Of a DNA stretch of 51,296 nucleotides, positions 8,349 to 16,373 are shown piece after piece. The stretch is from contig NZ_LQOX01000099.1 of NCBI RefSeq assembly GCF_002102175.1, positions 1 through 51,296 on the forward strand. Reading direction: 5' to 3'. Position numbers and translations under genes: made by a program. The notes under the pieces are model-generated. The model had not been told where the DNA came from, made no database searches, and saw only the letters and a list, made by a program, of their open reading frames with translations. The stretch comes from Mycobacterium gastri (GTDB taxonomy: Bacteria > Actinomycetota > Actinomycetes > Mycobacteriales > Mycobacteriaceae). Position 1 is the stretch's first letter; the number at the start of each line of letters is the position of its first letter.

Positions 8349-9248
8349 AACCGATTCTAGTCCGACGGTCTGGTGATGCGATGAGATGCTGCGACGAGAT
8401 GCCCTGCGACGGGCGAATATTCGCGATCCAAGGGCGGCAGCCAGGAGTGCGGCGAGAATTACCAGCAGCGGCCATACCCCGAGCGAGTCGACGCCCCGGA
8501 CCAGCCAGGTTTGCACCGCACCGGCGGCTTCAATGACGGGATCCTCCGTGCCGGCCTCGGTGAAATACAACCGGATCTCGTAGTAACCGTAATAGGTCAC
8601 GTAGAGCCCGGTCAGCAGCAGCAGCAGGCCGGCCATGCGACCGAGGTGGGGCAGGATGCGACGGAGCACGCCCGCCGCCGATGACCCGACAAAGGCCACG
8701 GCCAGTGCGGCCACTCCCACAGTGATGGCCATGCCGACGGCGTAGACCACGAATGCCAGAACCCCGGTGAGTATCGAGCCCCGCCGAAATGTGGTGCTGA
8801 TCAACGCCAGAAAGGGCCCGATCGTGCACGACAGCGAAGCCACCGCGTATGCGACGCCGTAGCCGTACATGGAACGCAACCGCGCCGTCGGCGCGCCACC
8901 GGAAAGCTTCGGCACCACCACAGCGATATCTCTGCCGGTGAGCAGCCAGGCCGCCAAACCGATCAGCAACACACCGATGATCACGGTGGCAAACGGAACA
9001 TACTGCTGCACCGAGGAGATCAGTGGAGCAATCAGCAGACCGAAGATGCCGAACACCGTGAGGAATCCGGCCGACATGACAAGCGTGGCCGCTCCGGCAC
9101 GGGCCAGCGCCACCGACCGCGACGTGATCTGACTGCCGCCAGCAATCACCAAACCCAAATATCCTGGCAGGAAGGCAAATCCACACGGGTTCAGCGCGGC
9201 CACCAGCCCGGCTGCCAGCGCCAGGCCCAGCGGGGTCGTGTCGATCAC
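8256..9248 (-). CDS. CcdA/DsbD-type transmembrane thiol electron carrier
   Basis: A 330-residue integral membrane protein of the CcdA (DsbD beta-domain) family, which moves electrons from cytoplasmic thioredoxin to extracytoplasmic thiol proteins. The two redox cysteines are in LNPCGFAFLPGY (helix 1) and SLSCTIGPFLALI (helix 4), each followed by the expected Pro/Gly context. Six or more helices are visible. Compared with the usual size (about 240-290 residues), the last 50 residues are a hydrophilic Arg-rich tail encoded opposite the end of the DUF427-MerT gene, so the normal stop may have been lost. The GTG start at 9248 overlaps the stop of the tlpA-like gene by 4 bp, so the two are co-translated. 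Rv2877c/Rv2878c is a comparable pair. Confidence 0.88.
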   Translation of the reverse strand: MIDTTPLGLALAAGLVAALNPCGFAFLPGYLGLVIAGGSQITSRSVALARAGAATLVMSAGFLTVFGIFGLLIAPLISSVQQYVPFATVIIGVLLIGLAAWLLTGRDIAVVVPKLSGGAPTARLRSMYGYGVAYAVASLSCTIGPFLALISTTFRRGSILTGVLAFVVYAVGMAITVGVAALAVAFVGSSAAGVLRRILPHLGRMAGLLLLLTGLYVTYYGYYEIRLYFTEAGTEDPVIEAAGAVQTWLVRGVDSLGVWPLLVILAALLAAALGSRIFARRRASRRSISSHHQTVGLESVLREPFQPGRHRIQRRVGANRDPQRGRQPPP

Positions 9249-9793
9249 AGGTCGGCCAGCCCGCTAACCCGCTTGGTCAACTCGGGTTCGGTCAAGGGGC
9301 CGTCGACGACGTCGATAGTGCCGTTTGCGCTGACGAATGCGAAAGCCGGTTGCGCCGTCACGCCGAACCTCGCCCAGACCGCCGCGTCGGTATCGGCCAG
9401 CTGCGGCATCGAGCTGAGCTGGTATCTGTCGACGAAATTTTGCATCGCCGGTAACTGGTCTTGCGCGGCCACTCCTATGAAGGTCACCGCCGGATGCGCC
9501 GCGGCGACGTTGCCGACCGTCGCGGCTTCCCTTTGGCAGACGGGACACCGCGGCGCCCAAAACCACAGCACTGCCGGCCTGCCCGACAGGCTTTCGCCCG
9601 AAAATATGCGGCCATCAAGGGTCTTTGCGGTGAACTGCAGCTGCGCCGGCACGGGCAGGTGGGCACCGGCCGGTCCGGATGGCGCAACCGAGGTTACCGC
9701 AGGCACCGCAGCCGGCAGCGTGGTAGCGCCGCGGGCGCACCCAGCGGTCAAAGCGATGAGGGCGGCAAGGCCGGTCAGGGGGCGACCGATCAT
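9245..9793 (-). CDS. TlpA/DsbE-like thioredoxin-fold secreted protein, probable lipoprotein
   Basis: A 182-residue thiol-disulfide protein. The N-terminus has a hydrophobic segment ending in ALTAGC (Cys19), a somewhat irregular lipobox with Thr at -3, so it is either a lipoprotein or a cleaved or anchored protein. The thioredoxin fold follows, with the active site APRCPVCQREA (Cys83, Cys86) and the cis-Pro segment TAQPAFAFV. It resembles MPT53 and other actinobacterial DsbE-like proteins. It would oxidise or reduce cysteines outside the membrane, recharged by the CcdA-like protein encoded immediately downstream with a 4 bp overlap. Possible clients in this window include the cysteine-containing secreted proteins nearby, but that is inference. 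Confidence 0.88.
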   Translation of the reverse strand: MIGRPLTGLAALIALTAGCARGATTLPAAVPAVTSVAPSGPAGAHLPVPAQLQFTAKTLDGRIFSGESLSGRPAVLWFWAPRCPVCQREAATVGNVAAAHPAVTFIGVAAQDQLPAMQNFVDRYQLSSMPQLADTDAAVWARFGVTAQPAFAFVSANGTIDVVDGPLTEPELTKRVSGLADL

Positions 9794-10025
9794 GACGCGT
9801 CCCTGCGCCCGGTGATCGTGTTCAGGTGGCCAACCGGAATGGTCGCGCCGATCGACAGTGCTTTACTCGTCACCTCCGTAGTCCAGCCCAACGGGTCGAC
9901 GGAAACCACAGGTTGGTCAGCGTGCTGACAGTTGCCCGTGTTCGCGCTGGTTGCGGAACGGTCCGGGCCGGGTATCAGCGTGGGATCAGATAGATCCGGC
10001 GCCGGAACATGCTAATAGGTGAACT

Positions 10026-10391
10026 ATGACAACAGCGTTCGTGCTCTCCGGGGGCGGCAGCCTCGGGTCCATCCAGATCGGGATGCTCCTCGGTTTGGCC
10101 GAAAGCTGCATCGCGCCGGACCTGATCGTCGGCACGTCCGTCGGTGCCGTCAACGGCGGTTGGCTGGCGTCGCGTGCTGATGTCGAAGGGATCGGCATGC
10201 TGGCCGACCTCTGGCGGTCGCTGTCGAGAGAAGACGTATTCCCCACCCGCCCGATCGTCGGGCTGTTGGGTTTTCTCGGTCTGCGTTCCAACCTGGTCCC
10301 GAGCCACGGCCTGCGGCGGCTTCTCAAGGGCCATCTTTTTACCCGACGTCGAAACGACCGTTGGGCTCGCGGCAGGGCTGGCCGCCGTTAA
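10026..10391 (+). pseudogene. Truncated patatin-like phospholipase
   Basis: This encodes 121 residues, of which the first 100 or so are the N-terminal part of a patatin-like acyl hydrolase. It has the oxyanion loop FVLSGGGSLGSIQIGML and the nucleophile elbow VGTSVGAVNGG with the catalytic Ser. Bacterial patatins are usually 270-350 residues and need a downstream Asp in a DG(G/A) motif; that part is missing. After LKGHLF the frame becomes an Arg-rich tail. The other frames beyond this point do not resume the family. I infer a deletion or replacement of the 3' two thirds, so no catalytic dyad can form. The end overlaps the convergent secreted-protein gene by 4 bp, so the breakpoint lies beside that gene. 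Confidence 0.65.
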
Positions 10392-10972
10392 AGCGCCGGT
10401 TCGTATGGGCGGCGCGGCCAAGTCGGGCTGTGCTCTGGGTCAGAGTCCCGTGTCACGTCGGTACGGGCCTCGTCGCGGGCGTTGGAAGGAAAAGAGGTGT
10501 CGACGCACCACCAGGCATCGCAGAGTTTAGCCCACCACTGCGGTACTGGTAGCGGGGAGGCGCCGCAGGCCACCACCCCGTAGGTATCCGGGTCGCCGGG
10601 AGCTCCGGGCGACGACGTCACGTATTGATCCACCATTGCGGCGACGTTGTTGTCCACGTCGATCTCGCAGTGCACGTTTCCCGCATACGGTGACGGGATG
10701 CTCACTTGCATACCAGCTTTCGCCGGATCGGCCAGCATGGTGTTGGTGGTGAATTCGCGGCCTGTTGCGCTCAACGGGGCCGTAGCCGTGTAGCTGTCGT
10801 TGACCATGTAGATCGCCCGAGCGCTGGAAATGGGCGCGTCCACCTTCACGATGTAGGTGACGTTGTGCGGGTTGTGGGGGTCGGCCAGGGCAGTCGCGGG
10901 AGTCAGCAGCCAGCCGATGGCAGCGCCCGTCACGGCGGCGATCACCGCCCAGCTGCGCGTGGTGGGACTCAT
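10388..10972 (-). CDS. Secreted protein of unknown function
   Basis: A 194-residue protein with a classical signal peptide (MSPTTRSW, hydrophobic core AVIAAVTGAAIGWLL, cleavage after ATALA). The mature part starts DPHNPHNVTYIVKVDAP and looks like a small beta-sandwich, with Cys residues in NVHCEIDV, VVACGAS and LCDAWWCVD that could form disulfides. It resembles short secreted proteins of mycobacteria that carry an N-terminal VTY.V.(A/S) strand, but I cannot name it. The final 25 residues (from NARDEART) are charged and may be an extension past the original end where the gene meets the broken patatin. ATG 10972 is chosen for the signal peptide; the longer frame adds a non-signal leader. Confidence 0.7.
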   Translation of the reverse strand: MSPTTRSWAVIAAVTGAAIGWLLTPATALADPHNPHNVTYIVKVDAPISSARAIYMVNDSYTATAPLSATGREFTTNTMLADPAKAGMQVSIPSPYAGNVHCEIDVDNNVAAMVDQYVTSSPGAPGDPDTYGVVACGASPLPVPQWWAKLCDAWWCVDTSFPSNARDEARTDVTRDSDPEHSPTWPRRPYEPAL

Positions 10973-11225
10973 GACGGCAGACAATACGCTCCACCTGCTT
11001 TGCCGGCCAGGCTTTTCCGGCCATTGCCGTAGCCACATTACGGCGAGGTCCGGCCACTATTCGGCTGCGCGAGTTCTTTCAACCGAATAGTCATGTGGAT
11101 AACACACTCCTGCCAATCCGTCGCCGGCCCAGGTAACCCCGCATAACGATGTAAAAGTTTGGCTTCTGGCAGCCGCCTGTGTGGGTTACGCTCTGCGCTG
11201 ACTTCCACGACGACAAGGATCCGCA

Positions 11226-12893
11226 ATGGAATCTACATCCCTCGGGCGTCGCCCGCGGCGAACTCCATTGGACCGCAGGACATTTTTGGCGCTGATGGCT
11301 GTCACCGCCGGCGCGGGTGTGATCAGGAGCGCCGGTCCGGCGCGGGCCGGCGGCGAAGAGCTTCGCGACTTGGCCGAAGTTTCAAGCGAGAACGGCGTCT
11401 TGGATTATTCGCTGGAGGTGGTGACCAATCCGGTAGAGCTGGGTGGTCGTCAGCTGACCCTGGAGACATACAACGGTCAGTTTCCGGGACCGATCTTGCG
11501 GATACGGCAGGGCGACAACCTACGAATTCTGCTTAAGAACCGCATCGTTCCGGTAGGCATTCCCACAAATAATGTTTTCATGGTGCCCTATTGCGCCTCC
11601 AAGTCCAACGACCCGCGTTTCGATACCCGGCGAGCTTGCGTCCACGACTTTTGGAATAGGTGGGAGCGAAGGGCAACTATGTTCCAGGAGCTGGTCGACA
11701 CGAACCTGCACACCCATGGGCTGCAGGTGTCTCCGGAAGACCCAGGGGACAACGTGGGACTTCAGCTGGGCCCGCTGCAAGACCACCAGTACAGCTACAA
11801 CATCGCGGCCAACCAGCCGACCGGGTTGCACTGGTATCACCCGCATTTCCACACTGCGACGGCCCATCAACTGTGGAACGGGCTGTCCGGTCCGATCATC
11901 GTCGAGGGCGAGATCGACGCGATACCCGAGATTGCCGAAATGCGAGAGCGAACCATCGTGGTCAACGAGATGTGGATCGCGGACGACAGTGCCGAGGTGC
12001 CGTTCGCCGTGGTGGTTCCCATGGCGGGTCACGCGCCCTTCGAATCCATTCCCGCGGTGCCGTCGTCCATGTACTTTCCCCTCAACGGCCAGTTGCTGCC
12101 GGACATCAATATCAAACCGGGGGAGGCGCAGCGCTGGCGGTTTCTCAACGCGTGCCCGCATCGGTCGATCTGGCTGCATGTCGAGGGTCACACATTGCAT
12201 CAAATCGCCACGGACGGAACGCCATACCGGACACCGCGGCCCCGGGCGAACATCATGCTGGCCGCCGGCAACCGGGCCGAGTTCATCATCAAGGGCGGTG
12301 AGCCGGGCCGCTACCGGATCTACGCGGCAGCCTACGACCAAGGCCACCCCGGTGGCGCCCGACCCTCGATGTCGTTGGGCACATTGGTGGTCAACGGGAA
12401 CAAGGTCAACAGCCGGATGCCCACGACCCTGGTGGATCCGCCGCAGATGCCGAACCTGCCGATCGCCCGTCGGCGCACCATGGTGTTCTCCGGAGACATC
12501 ACCGGCCGGACCGGCATGGGAGTGCAGTTCCTGATCGACGGCAAGGAATTCGATCACCAACGGATTGACACCGAGGTCGAGGCGGGCACCATCGAAGAGT
12601 GGACGTTGATCAATGAGGACGTCTTTCAGCATCCAATTCATATCCATGTCAACCCGTTTCAGGTCGTCGACATCCACGGCATTCCACCCGGGGACACCAG
12701 CTGGCAGACGGAGCCGGACGTGTGGTGGGATACCTTCCGGCTGCCCCCGTTCGGCCGGTACACCCTGCGTATGTATTTCCGCCCCGACGTGACCGGCATG
12801 ACCGTTTATCACTGCCACATTCTGCCGCACGAAGACAGAGGAATGATGGGCCTTCTCATGATCGATCCGCCCGGACAGCATGCAATGGAGTGA
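11226..12893 (+). CDS. Tat-exported multicopper oxidase
   Basis: A 555-residue three-domain multicopper oxidase. The N-terminus has a twin-arginine motif (LDRRTFLALM, residues 16-24) and a cleavage region at GPARAGG. The copper ligands are complete: HTHG (His162, His164), HWYHPHFH (residues 202-209), HPIHIHVNPF, and HCHILPHEDRGMM, which holds the type 1 Cys and axial Met. There is no long Met-rich insert as in CueO. A Cys-containing insert (FMVPYCASKSNDPRFD) near residue 120 is unusual. Possible roles are cuprous-ion or phenol oxidation outside the cytoplasm. Likely RBS AAGGA at 11215-11219. The next gene starts 2 bp after the stop, so they form an operon. M. tuberculosis MmcO is a shorter, different member. 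Confidence 0.92.
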   Translation: MESTSLGRRPRRTPLDRRTFLALMAVTAGAGVIRSAGPARAGGEELRDLAEVSSENGVLDYSLEVVTNPVELGGRQLTLETYNGQFPGPILRIRQGDNLRILLKNRIVPVGIPTNNVFMVPYCASKSNDPRFDTRRACVHDFWNRWERRATMFQELVDTNLHTHGLQVSPEDPGDNVGLQLGPLQDHQYSYNIAANQPTGLHWYHPHFHTATAHQLWNGLSGPIIVEGEIDAIPEIAEMRERTIVVNEMWIADDSAEVPFAVVVPMAGHAPFESIPAVPSSMYFPLNGQLLPDINIKPGEAQRWRFLNACPHRSIWLHVEGHTLHQIATDGTPYRTPRPRANIMLAAGNRAEFIIKGGEPGRYRIYAAAYDQGHPGGARPSMSLGTLVVNGNKVNSRMPTTLVDPPQMPNLPIARRRTMVFSGDITGRTGMGVQFLIDGKEFDHQRIDTEVEAGTIEEWTLINEDVFQHPIHIHVNPFQVVDIHGIPPGDTSWQTEPDVWWDTFRLPPFGRYTLRMYFRPDVTGMTVYHCHILPHEDRGMMGLLMIDPPGQHAME

Positions 12894-12895
12894 CG

Positions 12896-13633
12896 ATGCA
12901 CCGCCCAATTGTTGTCACTCTTGTGTTAGCGACGTTGTCGGCCGTGGGGCTCGCAACCGCGGAGCCCTCGATGCAACCGATGCAAAACCAAGGCCGTTAC
13001 AGCTTCAACCAGCAGCATCGCGACAATCTCAGCTGGTGGAACCGCACCTGGGTGCCACAGCTCATTCCCAAAGGCGCGCTGCTCGAAGTGCAACTGCCGA
13101 GCGATCCGATCCACTGGATTCCCTACGGCGAACCGGACTGTCAGCCGAGCCCGGGTTGGGACTGGGCCGAAATCAGCGGTTCGTGGTACCCCGACGGCCC
13201 CCCGCGGCACCAGCGGGTTGCCGTGCAACTGGAAGGTCAGCGCACCGTTCCCAACGAGAACCGCTACCGGGAGTCGGCAAATCCGTACGAACTGCCCGGC
13301 GTGTACATCCCTTTCGACAAACGGGTGGACGGCAGCAAGACCATCACGATCTTCGACTACCGACTGCTGCCCGGAAACCCCGACGACTATTGGGCCGGAA
13401 GGGGTTTGGCAACAATCTGCCTGCGGCCCGACCCGATCCCCGAGGACGTCAGAGTGCTGGGCTTCCCGCCCGACACGCCGCCCACCTATGTGCTCACGCT
13501 GGTCGTCGGTGTGCGGCAGGCCTCCTACGGAGGCGGCCTGCCGCCGACCCCGTTACCGCTACCGCCGATGGTCACCCTCGAGCCGGACGGGCCGGCCGCG
13601 CCGACCGAGCCCGCCACCGAGGAGCATGGCTGA
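12896..13633 (+). CDS. Secreted protein co-transcribed with the multicopper oxidase
   Basis: A 245-residue protein with a signal peptide (MHRPIVVTLVLATLSAVGLATA, cleavage near TAEP). The mature part is rich in Trp and Pro (HRDNLSWWNRTWVPQLIPKG, PIHWIPYGEPDC, GWDWAEISGSWYPDGPP) and ends in a Pro-rich tail. Two Cys (EPDCQPS and ATICLRP) could pair. A Met/Gln-rich stretch MQPMQNQG at the mature N-terminus could bind metal weakly, which is speculative. The start codon lies 2 bp after the oxidase stop, which points to a joint extracytoplasmic role. No family was recognised. The gene converges on the MPT63 gene with a 2 bp gap. Confidence 0.75.
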   Translation: MHRPIVVTLVLATLSAVGLATAEPSMQPMQNQGRYSFNQQHRDNLSWWNRTWVPQLIPKGALLEVQLPSDPIHWIPYGEPDCQPSPGWDWAEISGSWYPDGPPRHQRVAVQLEGQRTVPNENRYRESANPYELPGVYIPFDKRVDGSKTITIFDYRLLPGNPDDYWAGRGLATICLRPDPIPEDVRVLGFPPDTPPTYVLTLVVGVRQASYGGGLPPTPLPLPPMVTLEPDGPAAPTEPATEEHG

Positions 13634-13635
13634 GG

Positions 13636-14115
13636 TTATGGCCCCCAAATCATGAGGTCTTCCATCCCGTTGTTCATCGTCACCGTGGTAGGCGAAGGGC
13701 CGGTAACGTCGAAGTGGATCTTTCCGGTTGATTGCGCGCCCTCGGGAATAGTGGCTCCGCTGATGTTGGACGGCGACGCGACAAACCACAGCACGCGGTA
13801 AGCGGCTTGGTCGGGGGCGACGGAGTTGAACTGCGAAATGGCGGGGGTGACGCTGCCCCGAATGGCCTTGACGGTCGCTGTCGCCTCCCAAAGCTTTCCG
13901 GCCACCTGGTAGCCCGGTGTCTCATCGCTGCTGGGCTGCAGGTTGCTGACCTTCCAGCTCAAGACAACCTGGCCGACGGTGTCGGTCATCGTTAGTTCGC
14001 TGCCAAGTTTGCCGACCACAGTATGGTCGGCCGACGCAATTGGTGCGTTGGTGAGCCCGGCAGTTGCGACGACCAGGGTTGCGACTGCCGCCTGTATCAA
14101 CGTGGTGATTTTCAT
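13636..14115 (-). CDS. MPT63-family secreted immunogenic protein
   Basis: A 159-residue protein of the same length as M. tuberculosis MPT63 (Rv1926c), with the same conserved blocks: GKLGSELTMTDTVGQVVL near the mature N-terminus, WEATATVKAIRGSVTP, SGATIP and a C-terminal NNGMEDLMIW. The signal peptide is MKITTLIQAAVATLVVATAG with cleavage after IASA. MPT63 is a secreted immunoglobulin-like beta-sandwich without known enzymatic activity and a T-cell antigen. Here it sits alone beside the multicopper oxidase operon, so it may be a paralogue or a relocated copy. RBS GAGGAG lies just upstream of ATG 14115; a perfect palindrome lies 30 bp upstream. Confidence 0.92.
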   Translation of the reverse strand: MKITTLIQAAVATLVVATAGLTNAPIASADHTVVGKLGSELTMTDTVGQVVLSWKVSNLQPSSDETPGYQVAGKLWEATATVKAIRGSVTPAISQFNSVAPDQAAYRVLWFVASPSNISGATIPEGAQSTGKIHFDVTGPSPTTVTMNNGMEDLMIWGP

Positions 14116-14145
14116 GGTGCTCTCCTCGGTGGTTGGAGCGACAAC

Positions 14146-14161
14146 GATCTATATATAGATC
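14146..14161. promoter_or_regulatory. Perfect 16-bp palindrome in the MPT63 promoter
   Basis: GATCTATATATAGATC is an uninterrupted 16-bp palindrome centred 38 bp upstream of the MPT63 start. Its TATATA/TATAGAT core could itself serve as the -10 box in either direction, so the site could be a promoter overlapped by an operator. Such an AT-rich palindrome is rare in this GC-rich background. No regulator can be assigned; the Crp/Fnr-type gene 200 bp away is one candidate, although the sequence is not a classical TGTGA-N6-TCACA box. The rest of 14162-14367 shows no gene. Confidence 0.4.
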
Positions 14162-14367
14162 ACCCTTTTCGCATATGACCACTGTTTTCAAGAATTGTTA
14201 TGCGCCGCCACCAGCACTCCGGCTCGGCGTGCGATTCGATGCCGACAGAAATGGTTGCTTTGACCATGCCGGTTGCTCGTTCGTGATGGATAGCGGCTAT
14301 CCCAATGTGACCGGCGGAATACTTGACGATGTCGCCGGGCCGGCTACCGCAGGCCCGAATTCGAAAG

Positions 14368-15102
14368 TTATTGCGCGCGAGCGCGCAACCCGCCCTCGTC
14401 GACGATCTCGATGACCGCATATCCGACCCGGATCAGCTGATCGCGTTCAAAGTCCTTGATCAACTTGTTAATTGACGGACGTTGGACACCGAGCATGGCT
14501 GCGATGGTGCGTTGCGCCAGTTCGACATGGTTCTCGATGGCCTCGTCGAGCAGCAGTTGGGCCAGTTGAGCCGACAGCGGCCGGCCAAGCAGTCCGATCA
14601 ACCGCGACTGACTGGCCGACACTCGTTGCGCCACGCTCGAAAGCCAACGCCGCGAAATCGCCGGGTGGGTTGCGAGCAGCCGATCGAATGCCTGCCGATC
14701 CAGAAACAGGCAGCTCGAATCGGTCAGCGCCCTTGCGGTGTAGGGCGGCGGCATGTCGAGCAGCAGCGGGATGTCGCCGTCGACATCGCCCGGGCGAAGC
14801 ACATCGACCACCACGCGCCGCCGCCCGGAGCCGACCGCGAGTTCGATCCGTCCCTGCCGCACAATGCACACCCCGCTGGCGACGCGGTCGGCCAGGAAGA
14901 CGACCGTTCCCGGGGCAAAGTCTCTGGATTGCAGGCTTTCCGCGAGCGCTGATACATCGTTGGGGTGCAGTGGCGCCGATGCTCCGCGACCCACGCACCG
15001 CGCCACCCAGGCTGCGTGTCGGACCTGCGCCTCCGAGACCTGCTGGCCGCCGCCCAGCGATTGCACGAGATGCCGGAGCGGACTTTCCGGGTGGTCTGAC
15101 AT
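14368..15102 (-). CDS. Crp/Fnr-family transcriptional regulator
   Basis: A 244-residue regulator. The N-terminal half is a cyclic-nucleotide-binding-type beta-barrel ([20 protein letters not shown], then [20 protein letters not shown]). The long dimerisation helix contains [17 protein letters not shown]. The C-terminal winged helix has the recognition segment [20 protein letters not shown]. The barrel lacks the R-S pair that binds cAMP in true Crp, and there is no N-terminal cysteine cluster, so the ligand is unknown. ATG 15102 is chosen because AAGGAGG sits at 15107-15113. It is transcribed in the same direction as, but 252 bp from, the MPT63 gene. The AhpD-like pair upstream (15173-16059) could be a target or operon partner (70 bp gap). 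Confidence 0.88.
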   Translation of the reverse strand: MSDHPESPLRHLVQSLGGGQQVSEAQVRHAAWVARCVGRGASAPLHPNDVSALAESLQSRDFAPGTVVFLADRVASGVCIVRQGRIELAVGSGRRRVVVDVLRPGDVDGDIPLLLDMPPPYTARALTDSSCLFLDRQAFDRLLATHPAISRRWLSSVAQRVSASQSRLIGLLGRPLSAQLAQLLLDEAIENHVELAQRTIAAMLGVQRPSINKLIKDFERDQLIRVGYAVIEIVDEGGLRARAQ

Positions 15103-15172
15103 CGCGCCTCCTTCATGCACCGCCGATCATGTCACGAGCGGGGGCCGATATCCGGTTGCGTTCGATGCCCGC

Positions 15173-15751
15173 TCAGCGATACCCCAGCCTGAGGAGAACT
15201 CGAGCATTGAAGGCGCCCTCGTCGGTTGTCGGCAGCCTGAAGTCGAGACCGTCGGCCACCCGATTGATCGTGTTGAACAACGCGCAGACCTCGATCGCGT
15301 CGCGGACCGCTTCCGGGCTGACGCCGGTGTCGAGGACCGCGCGCACATCGGGCGGTCCGATTTCATCGGGTGTGCGGGTCAACTTTTCCAACAGGCCCAG
15401 GGTCGCCCGCACCCGGTCATCGACCGCTGCGGTACGCCAATCGCTCACTGCCGCAACGGTGATCGCGGGGTCGAGGACAGCCGAAGCGACCGCTACGTGG
15501 GTGGTGGCGCAGAATTGGCACCGGTTTTGCTCCGAGACAAAGGCGGCGAAGAGTTCGCGCTCACCGACCGTCCACGGCGAGGGTCCGCGCATCACCGCCT
15601 GAACCAGTGCGAAGAACGGCTTGCCGAAGAACCGCGGACGGTAGTGCCGCATCTTGATGATGTCGGGTATGTCGCGGCGGGTCGCGGCCCGCAACGCCGC
15701 GAACAATAGGCGAGTGCCGAATCGGCCACGTGCGACGCTGTGCAGCCTCAC
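15173..15751 (-). CDS. AhpD-like / carboxymuconolactone decarboxylase-family protein
   Basis: A 192-residue all-helical protein with the AhpD signature E-x-x-x-C-x-x-C-x-x-x-H in SEQNRCQFCATTHVAVA. In this family the two cysteines and the histidine carry out peroxide-linked thiol chemistry. An N-terminal region (DIIKMRHYRPRFFGKPFFA) precedes the core, and the tail contains INRVADGLDFRLP, seen in 'peroxidase-related' members. The GTG start overlaps the stop of the upstream 103-residue gene by 4 bp. The upstream partner resembles the same fold without the cysteines, so the two may form a hetero-oligomer. A role in oxidative defence is inferred from the family. Confidence 0.85.
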   Translation of the reverse strand: MRLHSVARGRFGTRLLFAALRAATRRDIPDIIKMRHYRPRFFGKPFFALVQAVMRGPSPWTVGERELFAAFVSEQNRCQFCATTHVAVASAVLDPAITVAAVSDWRTAAVDDRVRATLGLLEKLTRTPDEIGPPDVRAVLDTGVSPEAVRDAIEVCALFNTINRVADGLDFRLPTTDEGAFNARVLLRLGYR

Positions 15752-16059
15752 CGCAACGCCTCGTTGAGGGCGCCCATACCCGCGCGCCGGCGGCTGTCAC
15801 CCGCGCCGAGCGCGGCGGCGATAGTCACTTCGAATATCTGGTCCTCGGAGTAGCCGGCTCGGCGCAGCCGCTCGATGTCGCTGTCCTGCACGCGGTAGGC
15901 ATGCCGGCGCAGCTTGTCCAGATATGCCTGCAACGGCTCGGGCAGGTCATCGCCGTGGTAGGCGGCGCGTCGCAGGGCGGGATCGGTATCGGCCGGGGCA
16001 TCGAGAACAGCGTGGCGAAGTCTGTCCCGCAAGCGTGGGTATCGGTCCAGTATCGACAC
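15748..16059 (-). CDS. Small partner protein of the AhpD-like gene
   Basis: A 103-residue protein, helical, with the sequence GYSEDQIFEVTIAAALGAGDSRRRAGM near the C-terminus. This matches the second half of the carboxymuconolactone decarboxylase/AhpD core but has no CxxC. The N-terminus is charged (DRYPRLRDRLRHAVLD). It is co-translated with the cysteine-containing member through a GTGA overlap. GTG 16059 is chosen because the longer frame upstream has the composition of non-coding DNA and runs through the divergent small membrane gene. I infer a structural subunit or an enzyme partner. Confidence 0.75.
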   Translation of the reverse strand: MSILDRYPRLRDRLRHAVLDAPADTDPALRRAAYHGDDLPEPLQAYLDKLRRHAYRVQDSDIERLRRAGYSEDQIFEVTIAAALGAGDSRRRAGMGALNEALR

Positions 16060-16159
16060 CGCGCACCCCCTTGTTGGTGGGCCGGTACGGCAGGGTGTGT
16101 CTGACCTTAGCCGGGGATCAGCTACAGCGCGCACGCCGGCAACCGGCCGGCCTGTCACC

Positions 16160-16318
16160 ATGGAGTACGTGACCACCGCGATTGTGGTGACGGTGCTGGT
16201 ACTGGTGGCTATCGGCATCGTGATCAACGAACTTCTTCGGCTACGCACGTGGTTGAAGAATTCGCCAACCCCGCCCTCCGAGAGGGACGACACGGAGCCC
16301 CCCGACGGGCTCGCGTGA
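16160..16318 (+). CDS. Small single-pass membrane protein
   Basis: A 52-residue protein beginning MEYVTTAIVVTVLVLVAIG. It has one long hydrophobic helix (about residues 5-25), a basic stretch (LLRLRTWLKN), and an acidic, Pro-rich cytoplasmic tail. It starts 100 bp from the divergent AhpD-like operon. Third-position GC and the helix/charge arrangement support coding, but no family was recognised. It could be a small regulatory membrane protein; there is no evidence for a specific function. Confidence 0.5.
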   Translation: MEYVTTAIVVTVLVLVAIGIVINELLRLRTWLKNSPTPPSERDDTEPPDGLA

Positions 16319-16373
16319 TTTCTCGTCGAGATTGCCGCCACGGTTGCGGACCGGTCAATCTCGATGCAACCGG

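Noticed and set aside
9975..10421. 148-codon minus-strand frame opposite the patatin fragment
   Set aside because: The N-terminal patatin motifs on the plus strand explain the region, and the opposite frame has low-complexity Ala/Thr/Pro composition.
11039..11225. Copper-regulator (RicR/CsoR-type) box before the multicopper oxidase
   Set aside because: No TACCC-type palindrome of that kind is visible in the gap; only a weak TACGCT and an AAGGA ribosome site were seen.
11520..12908. 462-codon minus-strand frame opposite the multicopper oxidase
   Set aside because: The plus strand holds all copper ligands in order; the antisense frame has no recognisable motif.
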